Shown: positions 35,767-44,534, numbered from the stretch's first letter. The stretch: DNA of 64,000 nt from Azospirillum endophyticum (GCF_016595245.1 NZ_JAENHM010000003.1:66997-130996); one strand, 5' to 3'. Notes: generated by a model not told the origin, from the sequence alone. A program made the numbers and translations.

Positions 35767-36599
35767 GGTTCCGTCCTCAATTTGGGATCAATGGCATCGC
35801 GCAGCGCTTCACCGAACAGGGTGAAGCCCAGCGTCGCCAGCGTCAGCACCGCGCCGGCGGCAATCACCGGCCAGGGCGATTGCGACAGGGTGGTGTAGCC
35901 GTCATGCAGCAGCGTTCCCCAGCTCGCGCGCGGCGGCGGCACCCCGACGCCGAGGAAGCTCAGGCCCGCCTCAATGGTGATGACGACGGGCACGTCCATG
36001 CTGGCCAGCACCACCAGCGGCCCCAGGATGTTGGGCACCAGATGATGCAGGGCGAGGCGCAGCGGCGAGGCGCCCAGCACGCGTTCGGCCTCCAGGAAGG
36101 GGCTGTTGCGCAGACTCAGCGTCTGCGCCCGCGCCACCCGGCCGAAATGCGGGACCAGCGTCACGGCGACGATCAGGATCACCTTGTCCAGCCCAGGCCC
36201 CATCAGCGCCACCACCGCCAGTGCGAAGACGAGGCTGGGAAAGGCACTGATAATGTCGAAGGCGGCGAGGATCGACCGCTCCCCCTGCGGCGGCGCATAG
36301 GCGGCGGCGGTGCCGAGCAGGGTGCCGGCGGCGAGCGCCACGGCGATGGTCGACAGCGCCACCAGCAGCGCCACCCGACCGCCGTCGGCAAGCCGGCTCA
36401 GCAGATCCCGGCCGAGATGGTCGGTGCCGAGCCAATGCGCCGCCGATGGCCCGCCGAACCGGGCCAGGATGTTGAGTTTGTTGGGGTCATGGGGAACCAT
36501 CCACGGCCCGGCCAGCCCGAGCAGCAGCACCGCCGCGACCAGCAGCAGCCCGGCGCGCCCGCCCGGATCGCGCCATATGCGTTTGAGGACGGCGTGCAT
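35763..36599 (-). CDS. Peptide/opine ABC permease, DppC-like
   Basis: From ATG 36599, which overlaps the DppB stop by one base, it encodes 278 residues. The N-terminus has one membrane segment and the OppC_N-type DPNKLNILARFGGPSAAHWLGTDHLGRDLLSRL, shown here by the HWLGTDHLGRD motif near residue 58. The coupling loop is EAERVLGASPLRLALHHLVPN near 170-190 and the C-terminus [17 protein letters not shown]. These are standard for DppC/OppC permeases. It is the second channel subunit of the importer. Confidence 0.92.
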   Translation of the reverse strand: MHAVLKRIWRDPGGRAGLLLVAAVLLLGLAGPWMVPHDPNKLNILARFGGPSAAHWLGTDHLGRDLLSRLADGGRVALLVALSTIAVALAAGTLLGTAAAYAPPQGERSILAAFDIISAFPSLVFALAVVALMGPGLDKVILIVAVTLVPHFGRVARAQTLSLRNSPFLEAERVLGASPLRLALHHLVPNILGPLVVLASMDVPVVITIEAGLSFLGVGVPPPRASWGTLLHDGYTTLSQSPWPVIAAGAVLTLATLGFTLFGEALRDAIDPKLRTEP

Positions 36600-37570
36600 C
36601 AGCGGTCTCCCGCCCGGCGGATGCGCGGGTCGAGCCAGGCATAGCTGAGATCGACGGCCAGATTGGTCAGGGTGAACAGCGCCACGACCACCAGCACACA
36701 GGCCTGCACCACCGGGTAGTTGCGCGAGGAGATCGCGTCGTAGACCAGCGTGCCGATGCCGGGCCGGGCGAAGACGATCTCGGCGAAGATGGCGCCGCCG
36801 AGCAGCCGGCCGACGCCCAGCCCAAGGATCGCCACCGTCGGGATCGCCGCCGGCTTCAGCGCGTATTTGTAGACGACCACCCGGTCCGGCACGCCATAGG
36901 CGCGCAGCGTGCGGATGTGCGGCTCGCCCAGCACCTCCAGCAGCGAGGCGCGCAGCAGCCGGGCGATGTAGCCGATCCAGCCGAGCGCCAGCGACAGTGC
37001 CGGCAGGGCCAGCCGCGCCAGCTGGTCCCCGATGTCCCCCGACCGGCTGACGCCCAGGACCGGGAACCAGTCGAGCCAGATCGAGAAGACCATCAGCAGC
37101 AGGATCGCCACCACGAAGTTCGGGATGGCGATGAAGCCGATGCTGACCGCCGCCGCCGCCCGGTCCAGGACGCTGCCCGGATGCGTCGCTGCGTAGCAAC
37201 CGAGCGGCACGCCGAACAGCACGGCGATGGCGATGGCCGACAGGGTCAGGGTGACGGTGTAGGGCAGCACCTCCGCCACCAGCGCCGCCACCGGGCGCCC
37301 CGACACCACGTCGGTGCCGAGATCGCCATGCAGCACGTTCCAGACGAACAGGGCGAAGCGCTCGTGTACCGGACGGTCGAGCCCCATCGCCTGGGTGAAG
37401 GCCTGCACCGCCTCCGGCGTGGCGCGGGGGCCGAGCAGCACCTGCGCCGGGTTGCCGGAGATGAACAGGGTCAGCACGAACAGCAGGGCGACCGCCCCCG
37501 CCAGCACCAGCAGGGTGGAGGCGAGGCGCTGCCCGGCATGCCGCAGGAGGACCGGCAGGGCTCCCGCCAC
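36599..37570 (-). CDS. Peptide/opine ABC permease, DppB-like
   Basis: The start is a GTG at 37570, two bases after the binding-protein stop, giving 323 residues. It shows the DppB layout: MAGALPVLLRHAGQRLASTL, then FTQAMGLDRPVHERFALFVW with HGDLGTDVVSGRPVAALVAE, six membrane segments, and the loop RTLRAYGVPDRVVVYKYALKPAAIPTVA near residues 220-247 written here as RTLRAYGVPDRVVVYKYALK. The C-terminus DLSYAWLDPRIRRAG is typical. It forms the heterodimeric channel with the DppC-like protein. Confidence 0.92.
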   Translation of the reverse strand: MAGALPVLLRHAGQRLASTLLVLAGAVALLFVLTLFISGNPAQVLLGPRATPEAVQAFTQAMGLDRPVHERFALFVWNVLHGDLGTDVVSGRPVAALVAEVLPYTVTLTLSAIAIAVLFGVPLGCYAATHPGSVLDRAAAAVSIGFIAIPNFVVAILLLMVFSIWLDWFPVLGVSRSGDIGDQLARLALPALSLALGWIGYIARLLRASLLEVLGEPHIRTLRAYGVPDRVVVYKYALKPAAIPTVAILGLGVGRLLGGAIFAEIVFARPGIGTLVYDAISSRNYPVVQACVLVVVALFTLTNLAVDLSYAWLDPRIRRAGDR

Positions 37571-37572
37571 GG

Positions 37573-39138
37573 TCAGGCCGCGCCGAAGCGGTTGAACAGC
37601 TGGTCGTCGCCGTTGGGCAGGATGCCCGGCACCAGCCAGTCCTTCAGCGCATAGACGTTGACCTCGTGGGTCAGCCAGATGAAGGCAGCGGACTCGTCGA
37701 TCAGTTTCTGCGCCTCGATGTAGAGGCGGGCGCGCTCGGCCGCGTCGGTGATGGCGCCGGCCTTGGCGAACAGCGCGTCATAATCCGGGTTGTTCCAGCG
37801 CTGCCAGTTCCAGCTGCCGATCTGGGCTGCGGTGAACCATTGCAGCTGGAAGGACGGGTCGGCCTTGCCGCCGAAGCGCTGGAGCGACAGTTCCAGATTT
37901 TTGCCGGCCTCGCCGTTGCCGGCCGACCAGTAGCTGCCGCCCTCCTGCACGTCGAGGTCCAGCGTGATCCCCGCCTCGGCAAGCTGCGCCTGGATAATGA
38001 TGCCGGCATTCTGGTAGGCCGGCTTGTTCAGCAGCGTCAGCCGGGTGCGCAGGCCGGAGACGCCGGCCTCGGCCAGCAGCTTCTTCGCCGCGGCGACGTC
38101 GCGGGCGCGGCGCGGCGCGTCCTTCCAATAGCCGAGCAGTCCCGGCGCCACCGGGGCGTAGGCCCGGCCGACCGCGCCGTTGTAGGCGCCTTCGATCACC
38201 TGATCGACGTCGATGGCAAGCCGGATCGCCTGACGGACGCGAAGGTCGGTGAAGGGTGCCTTCTCGACATTGATGCCGATCCACACGAAGTTGATCGAGT
38301 CCTGCTTGAGGATCCTGGTTCCCGGTATCTTGCCGACGTCGGCGGCGTTCGCCGGCTCGATGGCGGTGAACTGCAGCTCGTCGGCGCGGAAGGCCAGCTC
38401 GGCGGTCTTGGAGTCACGCACCGGGCGCAGGACGATCTCCTCGAAGCCGGGCTTCGGCCCCTGGAAATCCGGGTTGGCGCGCAGGACGACGCGCTCGTTG
38501 GGACGCCATTCGGCCAGCCGGTAGGGGCCGGTGCCGATCACCTTCGTCGGCTGGTCGGCACGGTAGGCCCCGGCCTCGAACGCCTTGCGCGAGATGATCA
38601 GGCCGGAATTGTCGGGCAGCACCACCTGCCACAGCGCCGGGGCGGGGGTCTTCAGCTTGATCCGGCCGGTGTATGTGCCGGTGACCTCGACCTCCTCCAG
38701 CGCCGCCAGATCCTTGCCGTGCAGCGGAAGCTTGCCGTTGGGGCCGGGCTTGATCGCCCGTTCGAACGAGAACTTCACGTCGTCGGCGGTCAGCTCGCCG
38801 AACCCGTCGTGGAATTGCTGGCCGGGATTCAGCTCAAACTCGATGACGGTGTCCGACACCTGCTCGATGCGCCTGGCTGCCGACAGCTCCCATTCGAAGC
38901 TGCCGGGCTTGAAGGCGATCAGTCCCTGGAGGACGGAGCGCAGGATGTTGCCCTCCGGATAGCTCAGCCGGTTCAGCGGATCAAAGGGCGGCTGCACGTC
39001 GCGCGGCAGCGCCAGCGTAATGCTCTTGCGGCCCGCTCCCTTCTCGGACTGGGCGAGAACCGGCAGGGAGAAGCCGGTGCCGGCGACACCGAATGCCGCC
39101 CCGGCGGCCAGAAGCTGGCGCCTCGTCACATCGACCAT
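37573..39138 (-). CDS. Peptide/opine ABC substrate-binding protein (family 5, DppA-like)
   Basis: The 521-residue protein opens MVDVTRRQLLAAGAAFGVAG, a twin-arginine signal, and is probably exported to the periplasm. The family 5 pattern includes FELNPGQQFHDGFGELTADDVKFSFERA in pieces (GQQFHDG and TADDVKFSFERAI), a GTGPYRLAEWRPNERVVLRA block and LRVRQAIRLAIDVDQVIEGA. The C-terminus ends in DWLVPGILPNGDDQLFNRF. It is 64 bp downstream of the PhnD-like gene, in the seven-gene operon. Its ligand might be a peptide, opine or glutathione-like compound; the sequence does not decide. Confidence 0.9.
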   Translation of the reverse strand: MVDVTRRQLLAAGAAFGVAGTGFSLPVLAQSEKGAGRKSITLALPRDVQPPFDPLNRLSYPEGNILRSVLQGLIAFKPGSFEWELSAARRIEQVSDTVIEFELNPGQQFHDGFGELTADDVKFSFERAIKPGPNGKLPLHGKDLAALEEVEVTGTYTGRIKLKTPAPALWQVVLPDNSGLIISRKAFEAGAYRADQPTKVIGTGPYRLAEWRPNERVVLRANPDFQGPKPGFEEIVLRPVRDSKTAELAFRADELQFTAIEPANAADVGKIPGTRILKQDSINFVWIGINVEKAPFTDLRVRQAIRLAIDVDQVIEGAYNGAVGRAYAPVAPGLLGYWKDAPRRARDVAAAKKLLAEAGVSGLRTRLTLLNKPAYQNAGIIIQAQLAEAGITLDLDVQEGGSYWSAGNGEAGKNLELSLQRFGGKADPSFQLQWFTAAQIGSWNWQRWNNPDYDALFAKAGAITDAAERARLYIEAQKLIDESAAFIWLTHEVNVYALKDWLVPGILPNGDDQLFNRFGAA

Positions 39139-39201
39139 GGTGGTGATCCTTCCTGTCTTGCGTGCGTTCTTGATTGTGCGTGCGTTTCGAATGGGAATGG
39201 G

Positions 39202-40044
39202 TCAGCCCGGCGCCGGGTAGCCGGCGGCCAGCGCCTCGGCGGCCCAGCGTTCGGTGACGGCGTAATCCGCCGGATCGGTAACGGCGAACCCGGCCAGCAC
39301 CAGCGCCTCGCGCACCGCCGTCAGGCCGGGTGCCTCGCCGCTGGCCAGGAAGGCGGCGCGCAGGGCCTCCACCGCCTCGACCGGGACCGAGGGGCTGGCG
39401 ACCAGCGGCGGCATCGCCACCGGATCGGTGCTGGCGACGATGCGGATGCGCTTTCCAAGTTCGGGATCATGGCGCAGCATCAGCTCCAGCGTGTAGCCGT
39501 CGAGCGGTGCCACATCCGCGTTGCCGTCCAGCACGGCGTCGAGCACCCGCTTCGGCGTCACGCAGGGGCCTACCGTGGCGGCATAGAGCTTTGGCCGTTC
39601 CGCCGTGCGGAAGCGCAGCAGATGGTGGCGCGGGGCGTTATAGCCGGAATGGGAATGATCCACTGTGAAGGCCAGCCGCCCGCCGAAACTGTCCTCCAGC
39701 CGGTGGATGGCGGATGTCGCCCGGACCACGAAGTCGGTCCGGTATTCAGCCCGCCCGCCATAGCGGGCCCCTGCCGGCACCGGTGCGGCGACGATCCGGT
39801 GCCGGGAGCCGGCGCGCACGAAGGGCCAGCCGCACATGAAGGCGGCGCCGAGATCGTCACGGCTCCAAAGATCCTCCAGCCGGGCCGGAAAGCCATGGTC
39901 GAGCACCACAAGCGGCACGCCCGAGCGCAACGACACCCAATCGAACAGCGCCCGCCATGCGGCAGCGGCCTCGGCGTTCGGCGCGTACATCCGCGCATTG
40001 GCGGCCAGCGCCCCGCCCTTCCCGCTTTCCCCTGCGACCGCCAT
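39202..40044 (-). CDS. PhnD/SsuA-type binding protein without signal peptide
   Basis: The 280-residue product has a phosphonate-binding-like fold: ANARMYAPNAEAAAAWRALF, GVPLVVLDHGFPARLEDLWS, GAAFMCGWPFVRAG, DHSHSGYNAPRHHLLRF, ATVGPCVTPKRVLDAVLDGNADVAPLD (piece: KRVLDAVLDGNADVAPLDGY) and a C-terminal helical tail. The start at ATG 40044 has a weak GGTGAAAC site upstream. No hydrophobic signal is present (MAVAGESGKGGALAANARMY), so it should remain in the cytoplasm unless an earlier start exists, and upstream sequence is AT-rich and untranslated. It opens the operon and may be a sensor or enzyme-associated ligand binder rather than a transporter part. Confidence 0.82.
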   Translation of the reverse strand: MAVAGESGKGGALAANARMYAPNAEAAAAWRALFDWVSLRSGVPLVVLDHGFPARLEDLWSRDDLGAAFMCGWPFVRAGSRHRIVAAPVPAGARYGGRAEYRTDFVVRATSAIHRLEDSFGGRLAFTVDHSHSGYNAPRHHLLRFRTAERPKLYAATVGPCVTPKRVLDAVLDGNADVAPLDGYTLELMLRHDPELGKRIRIVASTDPVAMPPLVASPSVPVEAVEALRAAFLASGEAPGLTAVREALVLAGFAVTDPADYAVTERWAAEALAAGYPAPG

Positions 40045-40152
40045 GTTTCACCATCGATTTGTGTTTTTCATATTTTAGCCGATTAAATTGATAGACAAAT
40101 AACGTGGGGATCAATAGGAAAATGATTAGAAAACTACAGATGTGAACTGGAA

Positions 40153-41697
40153 ATGCGGCAGGACCCTCTGGTGCTCGGCGCCGGCCCGTTGACGATCGAG
40201 GCGGTGGTCGGGGTGGCGCGGCAACGGCAGACCGTCGCCCTCGGTCCGCTGGTGGCGCCGCGCATCGCCGCGGCCCGCGCGGTGGTCGAAAGGCTGGCGG
40301 AAGCGGAAGTCCCGGTCTATGGCCTGACCACCGGGCTTGGGGCCGGCGTGGACACCCGGCTGACGGCCGACGATCTCATCGCCTTCCAGCACCGGGCGGT
40401 TCCCGCCCGCGCCGTCGGGGTGGGGCGGCACCTGCCGACCGACATCCTGCGCGCGCTGATGCTGGTCCGCGCCGCCGGCTATGCCGCGGGCGGCAGCGGG
40501 GCGTCGCCGTCGATGCTGCACGCGCTGGTCGCCGCGCTGAATGCCGGCTTTCACCCGCTGGTGCCGTCCAAGGGCTCCATCGGCGCCGACGACCTCGCCC
40601 CGCTCGCCCATCTCGGCCGCGCCCTGCTGGGCGACCCGGAGGCCGAGGCGGAGGTCGGCGGAGACATCCTGCCCGCCGACACCGCGCTGGCCCGCGCCAG
40701 GTTGGCGCCGCCGATCCTCGGTCTCAAGGACGGCCACGCCATCGTCGTCGCGAACGCCCTGTCGGTCGGCCAGGGCTGCCTGGTGCTGGAGGATGCCCGC
40801 GTGGCGCTGGACGCGCTGGATGCGGCTGCGGCGCTGAGTTGCGAAGGGTTCCGGGCGCAGTTGGAGCCGCTCGACCCGCGCGTCCAGCAGGCCCGCCCCG
40901 CCCCCGGACAGGCGCAGGCCGCGGCCCGGCTGCGGGCCCTGCTCGCCGGCAGCGCCCTGGAGAAACCGGGGGCCGCGAGGCGCCTTCAGGATCCTCTGAG
41001 CTTCCGCTGCCTCGCCCCGGTCCACGGCGCCGTCCGCGTGACGCTGGAGGCTGCGCGCGAACCGGTCGCCATCGAACTGAACGCCGCCGCCGATAACCCG
41101 CTGGTGGTGGCCGAAGCGGGAATTGGCGAGGATGCCGGGAGCGAAATGCTGCACAACGGCAATTTCGACATGACCGCCTTGGTTCTGCGTTTCGAGGCGC
41201 TGGGACAGGCGCTGGCCCAGGCGGCGACCATGGCGGCCCACCGCACGATGAAACTGATGTCACCCGCGGTTTCCGCCCTGCCGCGCTTCCTCACCCCGCA
41301 GGGCCAGAGCCGCACCGGCTTCGCCACCGTCCAGAAGACGATTGCGGCGCTGGAGGCGGAAATCCGCCATCTCGCCTTGCCGATCTCGCTGGGCGTCCTG
41401 CCGGTGGCCGACGGGATCGAGGACCATGCCTCGATGGCGCCCGCCGTCGTCGCCAAGACCGGCGAGATCGTCGAGCGGCTGCGCTGGCTGACCGCCATCG
41501 AGTTGGCCGCCGCCGCCCAGGCGGTGGATTTTCGCGGCCCCCTCGTTCTCGGCACCGGCACCCGCGCGGTGCATGCTTTCGTCCGCGGTCTCGTCGCGCC
41601 GCTGCAGGAGGACCGCTCGCAAGGACCGGACTTCGAACGGCTGGCCCAGGCGATCGCCGCCGGCAAGCTTCAGCAGGCCGTTGCGGCCATTGCCTGA
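40153..41697 (+). CDS. Aromatic amino-acid ammonia-lyase-fold protein lacking the MIO triad
   Basis: This 514-residue protein has the HAL/PAL fold: VYGLTTGLGAG (55-65, containing the catalytic-loop Tyr), GLKDGHAIVVANALSVGQGC (190-209), NAAADNPLVVAEAG (310-323), and a late EDHASM. The normal prosthetic group forms from Ala-Ser-Gly in GSVGASGDLAPLAH. Here residues 141-153 read GSIGADDLAPLAH: the Ser-Gly is replaced by one Asp and the loop is one residue shorter. A second active-site residue differs: QDPYSLRC of HutH reads QDPLSFRC (279-286), so the catalytic Tyr is Leu. MIO formation seems impossible, so standard ammonia-lyase activity is unlikely. It is divergent from the PhnD-like gene, with only 108 bp between them, so joint regulation is likely. 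Confidence 0.83.
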   Translation: MRQDPLVLGAGPLTIEAVVGVARQRQTVALGPLVAPRIAAARAVVERLAEAEVPVYGLTTGLGAGVDTRLTADDLIAFQHRAVPARAVGVGRHLPTDILRALMLVRAAGYAAGGSGASPSMLHALVAALNAGFHPLVPSKGSIGADDLAPLAHLGRALLGDPEAEAEVGGDILPADTALARARLAPPILGLKDGHAIVVANALSVGQGCLVLEDARVALDALDAAAALSCEGFRAQLEPLDPRVQQARPAPGQAQAAARLRALLAGSALEKPGAARRLQDPLSFRCLAPVHGAVRVTLEAAREPVAIELNAAADNPLVVAEAGIGEDAGSEMLHNGNFDMTALVLRFEALGQALAQAATMAAHRTMKLMSPAVSALPRFLTPQGQSRTGFATVQKTIAALEAEIRHLALPISLGVLPVADGIEDHASMAPAVVAKTGEIVERLRWLTAIELAAAAQAVDFRGPLVLGTGTRAVHAFVRGLVAPLQEDRSQGPDFERLAQAIAAGKLQQAVAAIA

Positions 41698-41713
41698 TTG
41701 CCGGACCATGCCC

Positions 41714-41971
41714 TCAGGTCGATGCCCCTTCGTCCATGCGGCCGGCAAGGCCGGACTCCGCGAAGGCGCCGGACGGCATCGCAAAGAAGTCGGCCAGACC
41801 AATTGGAAAGCTGTCGAGAATTTTCTCCAGGGAGGAGACGGACGGACTGACCTGGTCCTTTTCGATCAATGAAATCAGTCCATTGCTGAGTCCCGACCGT
41901 CTGGCCAGGGCGCGCTGCGACAGCCCGTGGGTCTGGCGCAGGCTTTGAAGCTTCTTCCCAAGATCGGTCAT
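41714..41971 (-). CDS. Short XRE-family regulator, PuuR-like N-terminal domain only
   Basis: The 85-residue product begins MTDLGKKLQSLRQTHGLSQR, a helix-turn-helix of XRE type continuing LARRSGLSNGLISLIEKDQV and SPSVSSLEKILDSFPIGLAD. The NGLISLIEKDQVSPSVSSL segment matches PuuR-type regulators of polyamine use, which are normally about 180 residues with a C-terminal cupin sensor. Here the frame stops after a short tail (AESGLAGRMDEGAST), and only 17 bp remain before the end of the convergent lyase-like gene. No cupin remnant is seen. It may be a natural short regulator or a truncated one. It has no clear partner. Confidence 0.75.
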   Translation of the reverse strand: MTDLGKKLQSLRQTHGLSQRALARRSGLSNGLISLIEKDQVSPSVSSLEKILDSFPIGLADFFAMPSGAFAESGLAGRMDEGAST

Positions 41972-42069
41972 TTCGATAACCCGATTGCTCCCGATTGCCG
42001 AAGATCAGGTTTCTGGAAGGCCGGCCGGATCGGCACCGCAGTCCTGGGTTCGAGCTGGCCCCGATCGGT

Positions 42070-43512
42070 TCAGCGGATGTCCGGACGCCTGTCGTGCCAG
42101 GGGCGCGCCCGCTCCAACTGCCCGGCAAGGCTGAACAGCAGGGCGTCCTCGCCCAGCCGGGTGGCGATCTGCACGCCGATCGGCAGATTCTCGGCGTTCC
42201 AGTGCAGCGGCACCGACGCGGCAGGCACGCCTGTGCAGTTGTACAGCGAGGTGAAGGCGCTGTAGCGCCGCAGCCCCTCGTAATAGGCGTCGAGGTCCGT
42301 GCTGCCGGTGTCCACGGTATGGAGCGGCAGCGGCGGCGCGGCGAAGGTGCTGGTCAGCAGCACGTCGTAACGCTGGAAGAAGCTGCCCAGCACCCGCGCC
42401 AGCCGATGGATCGTCCACACCGAGCGCGCCAGATCCTCGCCGCTGTAGGATTGCGCCTCCTGCGCCCACAGCCATGTGATTGGTTCGACGTCCTCGGCGA
42501 TCACCCGGCGACCCAACGCCTCGCCGCGCAGGCGCAGCACGTTGGCGATGTTGGAGGCCACGATGATGCGGGTCGCGCGCTTCATCGCCTCGGCGTCGAT
42601 GGCGGGACGCGCCTCCTCCACCTCGTGACCGAGATCGGCGAGCAGCCTGGCCGCCGCGTGCACCGCCTCCACGCAATCCGGGTGTATCGCGTTGCCGCCA
42701 TGGTCGGTGGTCTGGAAGGCGATGCGCAGCCGCGGCGGTTCCTGCGTCACCGCGTCGAGGAAGCGTCCGGCGAAGGCCGGGGCGGCGTAGGGATCGCCCG
42801 GTTCCGGACCGTGGGTGGCGTCGAGCAACGCCGCGTTGTCACGCACCGAACGGGTGATCGCGTGATGGACCGACAGGCCGTTCCACCCCTCGCCGTTGTC
42901 GGGACCAAAGGGGTTGCGGGCGCGGGTCGGCTTCACCCCGAACACGCCACAGTTCGACGATGGGATGCGGATGGAGCCGCCGCCGTCGGTGCCATGCACG
43001 GCGGGAACCAGACCGGCGGCGACCGCCGCAGCCGCACCGCCGCTCGACCCGCCGGCGCTGCGCGACAGATCCCACGGATTGCGCGTCGGCCCGAAAGCCG
43101 AAGGAGCCGTCTCGCAGGCCAGCCCCAGCTCGGCGGTGTTGGTGTAGCCGAGCACGATGAGCCCCGCCGCCCGGTAGCGCGCCGTGATGGTGGAATCATG
43201 GTCGGCGACGTTGTCCTGCCACAGCCGGCCGCCGTTGCTGGTCCGCTGGCCCTTGTAGAGGATGTTCAGATCCTTCAGCAGGAACGGCACCCCGGCCAGT
43301 GGGCCGGCCAGCGGATCGGAGGGGTCCGTCGCGGCCGCCACCCGCCGGGCCTCGTCATAGAGGGTGTGGACGACCGCGTTGATCGCCGGGTTGATCAGTT
43401 CGATGCGCCGGATCGCCTCCTCGATCAGTTCCAGCGGGCTGATCGCCCGGTCGCGCACCAACCCGGCCAGCCCGATGGCGTCATAGCGTTCGTATTCGGG
43501 GAAAAGCGACAT
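42070..43512 (-). CDS. Amidase signature family enzyme
   Basis: The 480-residue protein has the Ser-cisSer-Lys site: K in GVPFLLKDLNILYKGQRTSN (about 80), SRSAGGSSGGAAAAVAAGLV (about 148-167) and HGTDGGGSIRIPSSNCGVFG, where GGS provides the nucleophile. It resembles GatA-like and aryl amidases. It probably hydrolyses an amide in the cytoplasm; no signal is present. The gene starts at 43512 (MSLFPEYERYDAIGLAGLVR) and lies 72 bp from the end of the LysR gene at 43584, on the same strand. A dyad operator is found at 43588-43610. Substrate unknown, possibly an imported amide of a peptide-like compound. Confidence 0.9.
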   Translation of the reverse strand: MSLFPEYERYDAIGLAGLVRDRAISPLELIEEAIRRIELINPAINAVVHTLYDEARRVAAATDPSDPLAGPLAGVPFLLKDLNILYKGQRTSNGGRLWQDNVADHDSTITARYRAAGLIVLGYTNTAELGLACETAPSAFGPTRNPWDLSRSAGGSSGGAAAAVAAGLVPAVHGTDGGGSIRIPSSNCGVFGVKPTRARNPFGPDNGEGWNGLSVHHAITRSVRDNAALLDATHGPEPGDPYAAPAFAGRFLDAVTQEPPRLRIAFQTTDHGGNAIHPDCVEAVHAAARLLADLGHEVEEARPAIDAEAMKRATRIIVASNIANVLRLRGEALGRRVIAEDVEPITWLWAQEAQSYSGEDLARSVWTIHRLARVLGSFFQRYDVLLTSTFAAPPLPLHTVDTGSTDLDAYYEGLRRYSAFTSLYNCTGVPAASVPLHWNAENLPIGVQIATRLGEDALLFSLAGQLERARPWHDRRPDIR

Positions 43513-43583
43513 GATCGGCGGTATCTCCTGTGTGTCGGTTTCGGGCGTCCCACCCTGCCGTTTAACTCCCGCCGTGAAATTTT

Positions 43584-44534
43584 CTAATTCCCTATTTGTG
43601 AACTATGGAAGTTCAATTCTGCACAGCCCGCCCCAGAAGCGGGGGTGGAGGCGGGGGTGGAGACGGCGCCGCCAGGGGGCTGAAGGCCGGCGTCGAACAG
43701 CGCGACGAGGTGGTCGATCACCGCGCGGACGCGCGGCACCTCCTTCATGTCGCGGTGCAGGACCAGCCAGAGTTCCCGCGTCAGCAGCGGTCCCGCCATC
43801 GCCACAGGCTGCAGGTCGGTCTCCCCCGCCGCCAGCCAGACCGGCAGCAGGGCCGCACCGAAGCCGGCCCTGGCCGCCGCCAATTGCGCCTGCACGCTGT
43901 TCGAGCGGAAGGAGACGCGCCGGCCACCCGCGTGGCGGGCCAGCCAGACGGCTTCGGGAAGGTCGGCCAGCGCCTCGTCGTAACCGATCAGCGCGTCCGG
44001 GGCGCCGGCGATCGCGAACAGGCCGTAGGCGACCGTCGACAGGCGGCGCGCGACCAGATCGCCATGCTCCGGCCGCGCCATGCGGATGGCCAGATCGGCC
44101 TCGCGCCGCGCCAGGCTGAGGGTGCGGTTGTCCACCGTCACCTCCAGATCGATGCCGGGATGGCGGGCACGGAACGGCCCCAGCCGGGGCACCAGGAAAC
44201 GGTCGGTCAGGGCCTGGGTCGCCGTCAGACGCACGGTGCCGGTCAGCCCCTCCTCCCGCCCGCCGCGGCGCAGGATGGCGAGCGCGCGCTCGTCCATGCC
44301 GTCGGCCAGACGGAAGACCGCCTCCCCCTCCACCGTCAGGGCGTAGCCGTCGGCGCGCCGCTCCACCAGGGTGCGCCCGAGATCGGCCTCCAGCGCGGCG
44401 ACGCGGCGGCCCACCGTGGCATGGCTGATCCGCAGGACCCGCGCCGCCGCCGACAGGCTGCCGGTGCGGGCCAGTTCCAGGAAGATCCGCACGTCGTCCC
44501 AGCTGAGCGACGCTGTCTGTTTCTGCACAGTCAT
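43584..44534 (-). CDS. LysR-family transcriptional regulator
   Basis: At 316 residues it is slightly longer than usual. The N-terminal winged helix is WDDVRIFLELARTGSLSAAARVLRISHATVGRRVAALE in two blocks, with the recognition helix around SHATVGRRVAALEADLG. The effector domain starts LTGTVRLTATQALTDRFLVP. It belongs to the VHT/CrgA-like subgroup in which HTH reads A-T-V-G-R. The isochorismatase-family gene at 44615 is divergent and the amidase gene is downstream, so it probably controls one or both. A C-terminal tail (PPGGAVSTPASTPASGAGCA) is low-complexity, and its last codons overlap the dyad operator of the amidase region. Confidence 0.9.
   Translation of the reverse strand: MTVQKQTASLSWDDVRIFLELARTGSLSAAARVLRISHATVGRRVAALEADLGRTLVERRADGYALTVEGEAVFRLADGMDERALAILRRGGREEGLTGTVRLTATQALTDRFLVPRLGPFRARHPGIDLEVTVDNRTLSLARREADLAIRMARPEHGDLVARRLSTVAYGLFAIAGAPDALIGYDEALADLPEAVWLARHAGGRRVSFRSNSVQAQLAAARAGFGAALLPVWLAAGETDLQPVAMAGPLLTRELWLVLHRDMKEVPRVRAVIDHLVALFDAGLQPPGGAVSTPASTPASGAGCAELNFHSSQIGN
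43588..43610. promoter_or_regulatory. Shared dyad TTCCCTA-N9-TATGGAA before the amidase gene
   Basis: TTCCCTA (43588-43594) and TATGGAA (43604-43610) flank nine bases. It lies 76-98 bp upstream of the amidase ATG and within the last codons of the LysR gene. Six of seven arm positions pair in the dyad. The local sequence is AT-rich compared with the genes around it. Confidence 0.55.

Noticed and set aside
39150..39190. Short GCGTGCGTT direct repeats upstream of the DppA-like gene
   Set aside because: Two imperfect short copies in a small gap are not enough to call an operator.
40105..40135. TCAATAGGAAAA resembling one arm of the shared dyad (reverse TTTTCCTATTGA)
   Set aside because: The second arm is missing at the nine-base spacing, so it was not counted as a seventh copy.
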